A DNA stretch of 62,389 bases from an uncultured Oscillospiraceae bacterium (GCA_959601025.1 CAUGOD010000013.1:1-62389), one strand, 5' to 3'. Positions 52,138 through 60,257 are shown, counted from the first letter of the stretch. Notes: generated by a model from the letters alone, not told the origin. Program-made: numbers and translations.

Positions 52138-53193
52138 ATGCTGAGCAATCGGGAAAACTTTTTCCGGGTCATGGCAGGCCGGGATTTTGACCGCATTCCT
52201 CTGTTCCTGACCCTGTGCGACCAGCTGATCGAACGGCTTCGGAAGGAACGGGGCGTGGAGGATTACCGGGAGTATTACCACATCCCCTTCGCCTACGCGG
52301 GACCGGCCGGTTCGGCCCATCCGGTGGACTATACGCCCTATTTTCAGGGAAAGCCGGTGGATTATATCGGCGAATGGGGAGACGGTCACCGCTACGGGGG
52401 CACGGAGCATTTTACCCATTATGTCTCCTGTATGGAGGATTTTGAAACGCCGGAGCAGGTGCGCGCTTTCCCCCTGCCGGACGTGCTGGCGGATTACCGC
52501 TGGGAGAATACGGCGGCGGAAATCGCCGCGCTGAAGGCGCAGGACAAGATCGTCCTCGGAAGCATCAACATCGACGTGTTTGAACCGGCGTGGTATCTCC
52601 GGGGCATGGAGCAGATGCTGATGGATTTCTACGACGACGAGGAAATGGCCTTCGCCTGCCTGGACCGGATCGGGGACTGCAAGGAACAGGTGTCCGTCCG
52701 CCTGGCCCGGGCCGGCGTGGACGTGGTGGTTTTCGGCGACGACGTCGGGACGCAGAACGGGATGATGATCTCCCCGGCGATGTGGCGGAAATACCTCCAG
52801 CCCCGGCTGAAGCGGATGATCCGGATGACCAAGGAGGCCAATCCGCAGGTTTTGTGCTATTACCATTCCGACGGGGATATCCGCGCCATCCTGCCGGAGC
52901 TGCTGGACTGCGGAATGGACATCCTGAACCCCATCCAGCCCGAATGCATGAACCCGGTCGAAATCTATCGCGCCTATCATGACCGGGTCGCCCTGTGGGG
53001 AACGATCGGCACCCAGACGACCATGCCCTTCGGCACGCCGGACGACGTGCGGGCAAAAGCGCTGGAAATGCTGGAGCTGGCAAAAAAAGAAGGGCGCCTT
53101 ATTCTGGCGCCCACCCATCTTGTAGAACCGGAAGTTCCGCTGGAAAATCTGGATGCTCTGGCGGAAACCGTGCGGAATTTCTCCTGCCGGTAA
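52138..53193 (+). CDS. Uroporphyrinogen-decarboxylase-like protein
   Basis: 351 residues with the URO-D fold: NRENFFRVMAGRDFDRIPL at the start, VVVFGDDVGTQNGMMISP near residue 195, YYHSDGDIRAILPELLDCG (His/Ser-Asp motif) and ILNPIQPECMN. True HemE signatures are not evident. The superfamily includes corrinoid- or cobalamin-dependent methyltransferases and many uncharacterised members found in sugar-utilisation loci. No corrinoid protein is encoded nearby, so the reaction is unknown. ATG behind GGGAG. Convergent with the AraC gene, 20 bp away. Confidence 0.85.
   Translation: MLSNRENFFRVMAGRDFDRIPLFLTLCDQLIERLRKERGVEDYREYYHIPFAYAGPAGSAHPVDYTPYFQGKPVDYIGEWGDGHRYGGTEHFTHYVSCMEDFETPEQVRAFPLPDVLADYRWENTAAEIAALKAQDKIVLGSINIDVFEPAWYLRGMEQMLMDFYDDEEMAFACLDRIGDCKEQVSVRLARAGVDVVVFGDDVGTQNGMMISPAMWRKYLQPRLKRMIRMTKEANPQVLCYYHSDGDIRAILPELLDCGMDILNPIQPECMNPVEIYRAYHDRVALWGTIGTQTTMPFGTPDDVRAKALEMLELAKKEGRLILAPTHLVEPEVPLENLDALAETVRNFSCR
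53082..53112 (-). terminator. Terminator of the araC-type gene embedded in the uroD-like gene
   Basis: On the minus strand a perfect 7-bp stem GGGCGCC/GGCGCCC (53112-53106 with 53098-53092), 7-nt loop, then TTCTTTTTTT. It is a good intrinsic terminator for the AraC gene, whose stop is at 53214, yet it lies wholly inside the coding sequence on the other strand. Confidence 0.7.
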
Positions 53194-53213
53194 CGCCCCG
53201 GCCGCCGGACTCC

Positions 53214-54104
53214 TCATCGGAACCCGGCCCTTGCCTTCACGGAGGCGGCGTATTCGGTCGGGGTCATTCCGGTCTCCTTTCGGAACTGCTTGGAAAAATA
53301 CTGCACGGACGTGTACGCCAGCATGTCCGCGACCTCGGTAACAGGATAAAAGCCCTTGCGGAGCAGCCGTTTGGCCTCCGCGATCTTCAGGTCGGTATAA
53401 TAGCTCATAATGGGCCGTCCGGTAACCCGTTTAAAAATCGTCTTCACATTGGTCGCGCTCAGGGTCGTGTAGTCGCACACATCCTGAAGCGATATCCGCT
53501 TATACAGATTGTCGTTCAGGAAAGCAATGATACGGTCCACCTTATCGTTGTCCGACAGGGTCTTGATCGTGGTGCGGAGCCCCACCGGAGAGGGAAAGGT
53601 GTTGCTCCGCAGAAGGTCGATCAGTAAAAATTCCAGATTCAGCCGAATCAGCTGCTCCGCGGCAAAGGTCTGCTCGTTCCTGCGGATCAGCTCGCAGGAG
53701 ATGTAAATGTTCAGGGGACTGGAAAACGCGTTCTGCGCCTCGGTAATGATATTGCTGAGACAGCCGGCCTGCTGGTCGTTCAGGTGGAGAATACGGTTCC
53801 CCAGCGTGTTCAACGCCTCGGAATGACAGATAAAGGTGAGGACAATCAGATTCGCGGGTTCCTGTCCGTTGCAGTGGTGGGTATGAAACTGGTTCGGAGG
53901 ATAAAAAATAATATCCCCCTGTCGAAGCGGCTGATATTCCCCGTCGATAAAGCACAGGAGCTCCCCGGAATCAACATAATTGAGCTCCCAGAAATCATGG
54001 GATTCGCCGTCAAATTGAAAATTCCGGTCCACCTCAAAAAAATACAGGGTGATGATCTGCTGTACGGATACCGCTTCCCGCAGGGTGGTAATGACATATT
54101 CCAA
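53214..54104 (-). CDS. AraC family transcriptional regulator
   Basis: 296 residues. An N-terminal cupin-type sensing domain (about 10-110; DFWELNYVDSGELLCFIDG, GDIIFYPPNQFHTHHC) and a C-terminal double HTH (about 195-290; ISLQDVCDYTTLSATNVKTI, ITEVADMLAY-like second helix region, QYFSKQFRKETGMTPTEYA). Probable local regulator of the glycan locus, responding to a sugar. TTG start behind AAAGGAGGG (7 nt). Its leader carries the tandem repeat array 54132-54467. Its terminator is inside the convergent UroD-like gene. Confidence 0.92.
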   Translation of the reverse strand: MEYVITTLREAVSVQQIITLYFFEVDRNFQFDGESHDFWELNYVDSGELLCFIDGEYQPLRQGDIIFYPPNQFHTHHCNGQEPANLIVLTFICHSEALNTLGNRILHLNDQQAGCLSNIITEAQNAFSSPLNIYISCELIRRNEQTFAAEQLIRLNLEFLLIDLLRSNTFPSPVGLRTTIKTLSDNDKVDRIIAFLNDNLYKRISLQDVCDYTTLSATNVKTIFKRVTGRPIMSYYTDLKIAEAKRLLRKGFYPVTEVADMLAYTSVQYFSKQFRKETGMTPTEYAASVKARAGFR

Positions 54105-54131
54105 TACCGTTCCCTCCTTTCTTTTGGGGAG

Positions 54132-54467
54132 GCGATAGCGCCGCCCAGCCGGGCGCTATGCCAACGCTCTCCGGCGGCGCAATTGAGAAATGCCGTTGGC
54201 ATTTCTCCTAAACGTCTGCATACCGTAACGCCGCCCAGCCTGCTTCTCTGCCAACCTTTTCCGGCGGCGCAATCGAGAAATGCTGTCGCATTTCTCCCTA
54301 ACGTCTGTATACCATAACGCCGCCCGACCGGATTCTCTGCCAGCCTTATCCGGCGGCGCTTTTGAGAAATGCTCTCGCATTTCTCCTAAACGTCTGCATA
54401 CCGTAACGCCGCCCGACCGGATTCTCTGCCAGCCTTATCCGGCGGCGCCTAACGACATTATACCATA
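54132..54467 (-). repeat. Intergenic repeat array B: four tandem ~89-bp units
   Basis: Unit landmarks (CGCCGCCC) at 54139, 54229, 54318 and 54406 give an 88-90 bp period. Each full unit, on the minus strand, has a box TAyGGTATrCAG or TATGGTATAAT, ACGTTTAG, a hairpin GAGAAATGC/GCATTTCTC, and a GC-rich block GCGCCGCCGG ... GGGCGGCG. The distal end (54457-54467) is an exact TATGGTATAAT pointing to the AraC gene; the unit nearest it lacks the small hairpin. Loop sequences differ between units while stems are kept. Confidence 0.9.
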
Positions 54468-54507
54468 AGACTTCCCTCCCGCGCAACGATTGGAAAGGAT
54501 GATTACC

Positions 54508-55590
54508 GTGGATATCCGGGAACTGGATCAGAATTTCAGCTTTGGTAATATCAGCCGAGACGGCCTTCTCTGGCTTAGCCGGGAGGCGTCCGGCATAGCG
54601 GTTAGCGGCGCGGCGGATCCGGCCAATTTTTACCGTATCTCCAAAACGGACGCCGTTCCCCTTCCCTATGCCGTTCAATGCATCTCGGAATGCACAGCGG
54701 GCGTACGTCTCCGCTTTCGCACCGATGCCGACTATATCGCTCTCAAGGCGGTCATCCGGTATACGGACGATATGTCCCACATGCCGCGGAGCGGCTCCGC
54801 CGGCTTCGACCTGTTTGCCGGCCCGGCTGGAGGACCGCTTTCCTTCCGCAAGGTGTTTATGCCGGAGAACGGGCGGCGGGAGGTATCCGGCGAAGCGTTC
54901 CTGCCCGGACGGGAAGAACGGGACGTCCTGCTGAATTTCCCGCTGTATAACGGCGTGCAGGAAGTGGCCGTCGGCCTGCCGCCGGACAGCCGGCTGAAGC
55001 CGCCCTCTCCCTTCCGCTTTCCGTCGCCGGTTGTATTTTACGGCTCCTCCATTACCCAGGGCGGCTGCGCCTCGCGGCCGGGGAACGCCTACCCGGCGAT
55101 CGTCTGCCGGGAGCTGAACGCGGACATGCTCAACCTGGGCTTCACCGGGAACGCCAAAGGCGAACCGGAAATGGCAGCGTATATCGCCGGGCTGGACATG
55201 TCCGCCCTGGTGCTGGACTACGACTATAATGCCGCCAACGCCGAAGCGCTCGAAGCGACGCATGAGCCGTTTTTCCGCACGATCCGGGAACGACATCCCG
55301 CCCTGCCAATCCTTCTGCTGTCCAAGCCTAACGTGGATAACGACGAAATAGAAAGCGCACGGCGGCGGGACGTCATCCTGCGTACCTACCAGCGGGCCGT
55401 GAATCGGGGAGACCGGCGGGTCTATTTTCTCGACGGCGCCTTCCTGTTCGGGACAGATCATCGGGACTGCTGCACCGTGGACGGCTGCCATCCCAACGAC
55501 CTGGGCTTTCTGCGGATGGCGGAGGCGGTGCTGCCGGTGCTGCGCGCGGCGCTGGAGGACAACGGAGGTGAAACAACGTTTTTTGACTGA
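54508..55590 (+). CDS. SGNH/GDSL hydrolase with N-terminal jelly-roll, esterase-like
   Basis: 360 residues from GTG 54508. Residues 1 to about 160 are a beta-sandwich. The SGNH domain starts near 170 with VVFYGSSITQGGCASRPG (block I, catalytic Ser), then NLGFTGNAKGEPEMA (block II Gly) and DGCHPNDLGFLRMA (block V, Asp and His). Such proteins remove acetyl or other acyl groups from glycans. There is no signal peptide, so it acts in the cytoplasm. GGAAAGG lies 9 nt before the GTG, while an in-frame ATG at 54499 abuts that site; this decides the start. Divergent from the AraC gene across the repeat array. Confidence 0.88.
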   Translation: MDIRELDQNFSFGNISRDGLLWLSREASGIAVSGAADPANFYRISKTDAVPLPYAVQCISECTAGVRLRFRTDADYIALKAVIRYTDDMSHMPRSGSAGFDLFAGPAGGPLSFRKVFMPENGRREVSGEAFLPGREERDVLLNFPLYNGVQEVAVGLPPDSRLKPPSPFRFPSPVVFYGSSITQGGCASRPGNAYPAIVCRELNADMLNLGFTGNAKGEPEMAAYIAGLDMSALVLDYDYNAANAEALEATHEPFFRTIRERHPALPILLLSKPNVDNDEIESARRRDVILRTYQRAVNRGDRRVYFLDGAFLFGTDHRDCCTVDGCHPNDLGFLRMAEAVLPVLRAALEDNGGETTFFD

Positions 55591-55763
55591 ATAACAGAAT
55601 ACGGAAATACCCCTATGAATCGCACCGCCCAGCCGAATGACCCGGCGTCAGAATCCAGGGCAGACGACACAGCCGGATTATTCCCTTTTCATCCCGGGCA
55701 AAGGAGACAGCGTTATCAGCCCTACTTGTCCGATAGAGCTTTGGGAGGAAACGCTCAGACGGA

Positions 55764-55808
55764 AAAAACCGCTTGCGGGCCACAATTTATGGCCCGCAAG
55801 CGGTTTTT
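55764..55808. terminator. Bidirectional intrinsic terminator between the SGNH and rsmI genes
   Basis: Nineteen-base arms (55764-55782 with 55790-55808), A-run and T-run at the two ends, starting two bases after the rsmI stop. Serves both convergent genes. In 55591-55763 I see no gene. Confidence 0.93.
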
Positions 55809-55809
55809 C

Positions 55810-56661
55810 TCACCGCGCGATCAACCGATAGATTTCTCCTTTTTTCACTCCCGTTTCGGCGGCGGCTCGCTTTGCCGCGTCGGAGGCGGATACGCCCTCC
55901 TCCATATACCGGGCGGCCATCTCCGCCGCCTGTTCGGGGGTCGCCGTCTCCTTCGGGGCGGGAGCCGCCCCCGCAATCACCAGCACGATCTCTCCCCGCG
56001 GAGCCTCCTCCCGGAAACGCCGGGCCGCCTGCCCCAGCGTGGTGCGGATGACCTCCTCGTGGATTTTGGTCAGCTCCCGCACGATGGCAAGGGGGCGGTC
56101 GCCGAATACGGCGAGCATATCCTCCAGCGTGGAGGGGAGCTTATGAGGCGCTTCGTAAAACACCATGGTGCGGGACTCCCCCCGCAGGGATTCCAGGTGT
56201 TCCCGCCGTCCCCGCCTGTTCATGCTGAGGAACCCCTCGAAGGTAAAGCGGCCAGTCGGCATCCCCGCGACGGCAAGGGCCGTGATCACCGCGCTCGGTC
56301 CCGGCGCGACCCCCACCGGAATTCCCCGTTCATGGCAGAGCGCGACCAGATCCTCCCCCGGATCGGAAATCGCGGGCATCCCCGCGTCGGTCACCAGCGC
56401 GCAGTGTTCGCCCGCTTCCAGCCGGGCGCAGATTTGCTCGCCCCGTTCCCGTTTATTGTGTTCAAAATAACTCACCAGCGGTTTTTTGATACCGAAATGA
56501 TTGAGCAGAGTCAGCGTGACCCGGGTATCCTCCGCCGCGATAAAATCGCAGGCTTTCAGTGCTTCCACCGCGCGGGGGGACAGGTCGGACAGGTTTCCGA
56601 TCGGCGTCCCTACCAGCGTCAGCCTGCCCGCTGTGTCCGCCCTGTCGTTTTTCTTTTCCAC
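55810..56661 (-). CDS. rsmI: 16S rRNA (cytidine-1402-2'-O)-methyltransferase RsmI
   Basis: 283 residues, full length. Diagnostic blocks are LVGTPIGNLSDLSPRAVEAL, IAAEDTRVTLTLLNHFGI, LVTDAGMPAISDPGEDLV and FEGFLSMNRRGRREHL. A SAM-dependent tetrapyrrole-methylase-fold enzyme that modifies C1402 in the ribosomal P site. GTG start behind GGAGGG (5 nt). Follows trmN6 as in Bacillus (yabB-yazA-yabC). Confidence 0.96.
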   Translation of the reverse strand: MEKKNDRADTAGRLTLVGTPIGNLSDLSPRAVEALKACDFIAAEDTRVTLTLLNHFGIKKPLVSYFEHNKRERGEQICARLEAGEHCALVTDAGMPAISDPGEDLVALCHERGIPVGVAPGPSAVITALAVAGMPTGRFTFEGFLSMNRRGRREHLESLRGESRTMVFYEAPHKLPSTLEDMLAVFGDRPLAIVRELTKIHEEVIRTTLGQAARRFREEAPRGEIVLVIAGAAPAPKETATPEQAAEMAARYMEEGVSASDAAKRAAAETGVKKGEIYRLIAR

Positions 56662-56737
56662 GCGAGCCCTCCATTCTTATCCGGATTTTAATTTGTATAT
56701 TTATAGATATATATTACTTTTTGTATTATCCGCCCTC

Positions 56738-57490
56738 TTAACCGTGGTGCTCAATCAACGTCGGCTCCACGGCAAGGCCCGGACGACCGCCCTTTTTTCC
56801 CTCGCAGAGAAAAAGCCAGGGGGCGGTTTCCGCCCCAGCCTGTACGAAACGGAGACGTTTGGGCTCCAGCCCGGCGGCCCGGAGGACGGCCAGCACGTCG
56901 GCAAGCCGTTCCGGCCGATGGCAAAGACAAAAGCGTCCTCCCGGCCGGAGAAGCCCGGCCGCGGCCTCCGCGGCGTCAGCGAGAGTACAGCCGGGATGCA
57001 GGGGCGAGGATTCCTCATGCCGGGCAATCCGCGCCGCCGGAGAAAGGCTGGCTCCGCCGGACCCTTCCCGGAAATAGGGCGGATTCATCGCCGCGAGATC
57101 CATGACGCCGGGCTCCAGCAGCTTCCGCCAGCGGCGCAGGTCGCCGGTAATGACCCGAATGCGGTCGGACAGGCCGCTGCGCTCGGCCGAACGGCGGGCC
57201 ATCTCCGCCGCTTCCGGCTGAATTTCCAGCGCTTCCACCCGTACCCCCGGATTATCCCGGCACCACAGCAGAGGAAGGATACCGCAGCCCGTCCCCAAAT
57301 CCACCGCCCGCCGTTCCGGCCGCCGGGAGGAGCCGGCGGACAGCGGACAGGAGAAGCGGGCGAGCAGCAGCGCGTCCGCGCCGAAACGGCAGTCGGCGGA
57401 AAGCTCCACCCCGATCCCGCCGCCCAGCGATTCCCACGGACGGTCCGCCGGAACGGCGGGCCGTCCCAGCTTGTCAAAGGAGTCGGGCGT
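56738..57490 (-). CDS. tRNA1(Val) (adenine37-N6)-methyltransferase-like protein
   Basis: Core of about 225 residues: CRFGADALLLARF (family N-terminal block), VDLGTGCGILPLLW (SAM motif I), ALEIQPEAAEMARRSAE and the adenine-methylase motif AAMNPPYF. It matches TrmN6/YabB next to rsmI and ricT, the usual place. The start is a puzzle. The frame is open to a GTG at 57703, but those codons lie in a repeat-containing, non-homologous stretch. AAAGGAG followed 7 nt later by an in-frame ACG (57490-57488) would give 250 residues, the usual family length, but ACG is a very rare start. Translation may be damaged by the element at 57441-57668. Confidence 0.85.
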   Translation of the reverse strand, partial: TPDSFDKLGRPAVPADRPWESLGGGIGVELSADCRFGADALLLARFSCPLSAGSSRRPERRAVDLGTGCGILPLLWCRDNPGVRVEALEIQPEAAEMARRSAERSGLSDRIRVITGDLRRWRKLLEPGVMDLAAMNPPYFREGSGGASLSPAARIARHEESSPLHPGCTLADAAEAAAGLLRPGGRFCLCHRPERLADVLAVLRAAGLEPKRLRFVQAGAETAPWLFLCEGKKGGRPGLAVEPTLIEHHG

Positions 57491-57668
57491 CGCCTGACTC
57501 CTTTGACAAGCTGAAGCAGAAGTGGGGGAATCCCCCCCTTCTGTCGCCTGCGGGCGGGTGATTGTTGCGCGGAGTGGGGAACCCTGACGGTTCCCCCTCC
57601 ACACCTCCCCCTCCCTCCGAACCTTTTTTGACAGGCTGGAGCGATCCGACGGAACGGCGGGCCGTCCC
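57441..57668. repeat. Direct-repeat-bounded element with a long palindrome at the trmN6 5' end
   Basis: A 27-bp sequence (57441-57467) recurs at 57642-57668 with two differences, 201 bp apart. Just inside the first copy is a perfect 17-bp inverted repeat (57468-57484 with 57496-57512, 11-nt loop). Near the second copy is a degenerate match to one arm (TTTTGACAGGCTGGAG). It looks like a small non-coding mobile element or a local duplication; no protein is encoded. The palindrome would fold the AAAGGAG site of trmN6 into a stem. Confidence 0.7.
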
Positions 57669-57737
57669 TCTCTTCTTTCTTTGCTTTCTCTGCTCTCCCC
57701 CACCGTCTTGCATCCTTCCCGCCAAAATTCCGGTTAT

Positions 57738-57778
57738 AAAAAGACGTTGCCGGACGGCCCGAAGGTCGCCCGGCAACG
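57738..57778 (-). terminator. Intrinsic terminator of the ferredoxin gene
   Basis: Nine-base perfect base stem CGTTGCCGG/CCGGCAACG (57745-57753 with 57770-57778), extended by imperfect inner pairs, then TCTTTTT on the minus strand. 15 bp after the ferredoxin stop. Confidence 0.85.
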
Positions 57779-57792
57779 GGTTAGTGCAGAAC

Positions 57793-57963
57793 TTATTCCG
57801 CCTGAGGAGCGCCAACGGGACACACATCCGCGCAGCTGCCGCATTCGGTGCAGACGTCAGGATTGATCTCGTACTTGCCGTCACCCTCGGAAATCGCGGA
57901 AACGGGGCACTCCGCCTCGCAAGCGCCGCAGGCGATGCACTCGTCGCTGATTTTATAAGCCAT
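57793..57963 (-). CDS. Small 2[4Fe-4S] ferredoxin
   Basis: 56 residues: MAYKISDECIACGACEAECP opens the first cluster motif (CxxCxxCxxxC, with CP) and VCTECGSCADVCPVGAP is the second. All eight cysteines and the two prolines of clostridial ferredoxins are present, at full family length. A soluble low-potential electron carrier. ATG behind AAGGAGG (10 nt), own terminator downstream. It lies between ricT and trmN6, where Bacillus has other small genes; whether it serves RicT is unknown. Confidence 0.95.
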   Translation of the reverse strand: MAYKISDECIACGACEAECPVSAISEGDGKYEINPDVCTECGSCADVCPVGAPQAE

Positions 57964-58127
57964 TTAAACAGCACCTCCTTTGTATGTTCGTTCTTATCAT
58001 AACACAAAGATGTAAAAAATCAACGGGTTTTGCTGAAAAAAACAGGATTTCCAGCCGGGAAATGGTGGGATGCAGCCCGCCCGGATCGCCTCATGCCGGA
58101 TGGTTCGACGGCGCGAAAACCGCCGTT

Positions 58128-58994
58128 TTACTTTTCGAGCTGGCCGAGCTCTTCCTGCTCCTTCTTCTCCACCTTAATCCGGCTGTCCCGAACCACCTTC
58201 ACATCCCGCAGGTTTACCGAAACAGGCGGGGAATCCGGGGATTTATCCAGCCGCACCTTCAGCATACCGGTGAGAAGGCTGACCTCGGTCACAACGCCCT
58301 TCCCCTCCTTAGTGGTCACGACCGCGCCGGCCTTCGGCGTGATCTTCAGCAGGGATTCATACGCGTCCTGCTCGTACTTCAGACAGCACATCAGCCGTCC
58401 GCACGCGCCGGATATCTTGGTGGGATTGAGGGACAGCCCCTGTTCCTTCGCCATTTTGATAGAGACCGGCTGGAAGTCGTTCAAAAACTGGGAGCAGCAA
58501 AAGGGGCGGCCGCAGATACCCAGCCCGCCGAGCATTTTCGCCTCGTCCCGCACGCCGATCTGCCGCAGTTCGATCCGGGTTCGGAACACCGAGGCCAGGT
58601 CCTTGACCAGCTCCCGGAAATCCACCCGACCGTCCGCGGTGAAATAAAACAAAATCTTGGAATTGTCGAAGGTATATTCCACCCGGGTCAGCTTCATATC
58701 CAACTTATGGGCGGCGATCTTTTCCTGACAGATCGCGAAGGCCTTCGCTTCCTTCTCTGCGTTTTCCTTCGACCGGCGGATATCCTCCGCCGTTGCGGGC
58801 CGGATTACCTTTTTCAGGGGCTTGACGATCTCGGTTTCCTCTACCTCGCGGTTTTCCGTGACTACCTCGCCACATTCCATCCCGCGGGCGGTTTCTACCA
58901 CCACCATGCTGCCCCGTTCCAGGGTATGCCCGGCCGGGTCAAAAAAGTACACCTTGCTCATGCTTTTAAAGCGTACGCCGATTATTTCCGCCAT
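58128..58994 (-). CDS. ricT: PSP1-domain protein RicT (YaaT)
   Basis: 288 residues. PSP1 C-terminal-type core with VRFKSMSKVYFFDPAG at the start and the two cysteine motifs GICGRPFCCSQFLNDF (about residue 160) and ISGACGRLMCCLKYE (about 195), typical of YaaT. In Bacillus RicA-RicF-RicT carry Fe-S clusters and help RNase Y and sporulation phosphorelay control. A Glu/Lys-rich C-terminus follows. ATG with GGAG upstream at about 14 nt. Its leader carries repeat copy C. Confidence 0.93.
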   Translation of the reverse strand: MAEIIGVRFKSMSKVYFFDPAGHTLERGSMVVVETARGMECGEVVTENREVEETEIVKPLKKVIRPATAEDIRRSKENAEKEAKAFAICQEKIAAHKLDMKLTRVEYTFDNSKILFYFTADGRVDFRELVKDLASVFRTRIELRQIGVRDEAKMLGGLGICGRPFCCSQFLNDFQPVSIKMAKEQGLSLNPTKISGACGRLMCCLKYEQDAYESLLKITPKAGAVVTTKEGKGVVTEVSLLTGMLKVRLDKSPDSPPVSVNLRDVKVVRDSRIKVEKKEQEELGQLEK

Positions 58995-59152
58995 AGGAAC
59001 CTCATTTCTCCGTTATCCGGTAAAAATCTATAAAAGGCCATAAGGCCCCGCTTAACGCATCCCTCGCCCGGATTCGCGGCGAAGGATGCACTGTTTCGGT
59101 AAATTTCTCCTTACCGACTACCTTTTTCAGTGGGACCGGCCTTGCCGGTTCC

Positions 59153-59254
59153 ATTACACCACAGCGACGCCCGGCCGGATGCTCTGCCGACCTTTGCCGG
59201 CGGCGCAATTGAGAAATACCTGCCGGTATTTCTCCTGAACGATATTATACCATA
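59153..59254 (-). repeat. Intergenic repeat copy C (one full unit)
   Basis: Minus-strand order: TATGGTATAAT (59254-59244), ATCGTTCAG, hairpin GAGAAATACC/GGTATTTCTC, AATT, then GCGCCGCCGG to GGGCGTCGC, and a closing TGTGGTGTAAT (59163-59153). It ends about 160 bp before ricT and points to it. The rest of 58995-59386 holds small stems (ACCGGC/GCCGGT near 59135-59150) but no gene. Confidence 0.85.
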
Positions 59255-59298
59255 TAGACAGAAGAAATGCACGGGTTTTCTTTTCTCCAAATAAGACC

Positions 59299-59309
59299 TG
59301 TGTTATAAT
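59299..59309 (+). promoter_or_regulatory. Predicted extended -10 promoter of the queG-like gene
   Basis: TGTGTTATAAT with the TATAAT at 59304-59309, about 78 bp ahead of the GTG start; no clear -35 (TTTTCT at 17 bp), so an extended -10 type is assumed. Confidence 0.5.
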
Positions 59310-59386
59310 GGTAGCCAGGAAAAGAAAATGGGAGCTTTGAGTCGCTTGCGTTTTCTTTTGACACGGCGAAAAAGGGAGGGTGACTC

Positions 59387-60256
59387 GTGGCCGATATCAT
59401 CGAAGCCGCCGACAAGACCGCAAAGGCGTCCGGGATTCTGTTGGACGCCGGCCTGCCTTTGCACGGCTTTTGTCCCTTCCCGGCGCTGGAAAAGCAGCTT
59501 CTGCCCTGCCGGGGCCTGACCCGGCTGCGGGAATCCTTCCCGCCGGAAGCCCCGCCCCGGACCGTGATCGCCACGCTGTTCCCCTACTGCTTCCCCGACC
59601 CGGCCGGCGGCGGACGGAGCAACCTGTCCCGCTATGCGCGGGTGCCGGACTATCATACCGCCGCTGGGCCAGTACTGGAGGAAGCCGCCGGGCGGCTGTC
59701 CTCTGCCTTTCCCGGCGAACGGTTTTTATCCTTTATCGACAATTCCCCCATTCCGGAGGTACGGGCCGCCGCGCTGGCCGGCCTGGGCGTGGTGGGGGAG
59801 CACGGCCTGCTGATTCATCCGGAATATGGGTCGTGGGTGTTTATCGGCGCCATCGTAACCGGGCTGGCGCTCGGTCCTTCCGCCGTACCCGGGGAGCCGC
59901 CTGCCTGCCCCCGCTGCGGAAAATGCGCGGCGGCCTGCCCGGGCGACTGCCTGGGCGGCCCGAACAGCGGGCGAGCAACCTGCCTGTCCGCCCTCTCCCA
60001 GAAAAAGGGAGAGCTGACCGAGGAGGAGGCGCGCCTCCTGCGGGAAAATGGCGTGGCCTGGGGCTGCGACGCCTGTCAGGAGTCCTGCCCGCTGAACCGG
60101 AACGTCCGGATAGCCCCCCACCCCTGCTTCGGCGGGCGGTATGAGCCGCGGCTCACCCCCGCCTCGCTGGCTGAGCTCGAAGGAAAGGCCTACGGCTGGC
60201 GGGGTAAAAAGGTTCCCCTTCGAAATCTGTCGCTGATTGACGGGCCTTCGGAATAA
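59387..60256 (+). CDS. QueG-like epoxyqueuosine reductase family protein
   Basis: 289 residues, shorter than canonical QueG (about 370) because the C-terminal HEAT-like part is missing. FIDNSPIPEVRAAALAGLG contains the QueG Asp region, and GEHGLLIHPEYGSWVFIG follows. The 4Fe-4S ligands are in CPRCGKCAAACPGDCLGG and WGCDACQESCPLNR. QueG uses cobalamin and two Fe-S clusters to make queuosine. The short clostridial form may do the same or another reduction. GTG start behind GGGAGGG. Confidence 0.85.
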   Translation: MADIIEAADKTAKASGILLDAGLPLHGFCPFPALEKQLLPCRGLTRLRESFPPEAPPRTVIATLFPYCFPDPAGGGRSNLSRYARVPDYHTAAGPVLEEAAGRLSSAFPGERFLSFIDNSPIPEVRAAALAGLGVVGEHGLLIHPEYGSWVFIGAIVTGLALGPSAVPGEPPACPRCGKCAAACPGDCLGGPNSGRATCLSALSQKKGELTEEEARLLRENGVAWGCDACQESCPLNRNVRIAPHPCFGGRYEPRLTPASLAELEGKAYGWRGKKVPLRNLSLIDGPSE

Positions 60257-60257
60257 A

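Noticed and set aside
54132..54467. Regularly spaced repeats considered as a CRISPR array
   Set aside because: The period is about 89 bp and both parts of each unit are conserved, so there are no unique spacers. No cas genes are present, and the units match the dispersed family elsewhere.
55591..55763. Possible small gene or riboswitch between the SGNH gene and the terminator
   Set aside because: Frames there lack a ribosome binding site and I could match no riboswitch consensus.
57474..58007. A 177-codon minus-strand frame over the ferredoxin
   Set aside because: It is out of frame with the ferredoxin, whose eight-cysteine pattern, ribosome binding site and terminator are unambiguous.
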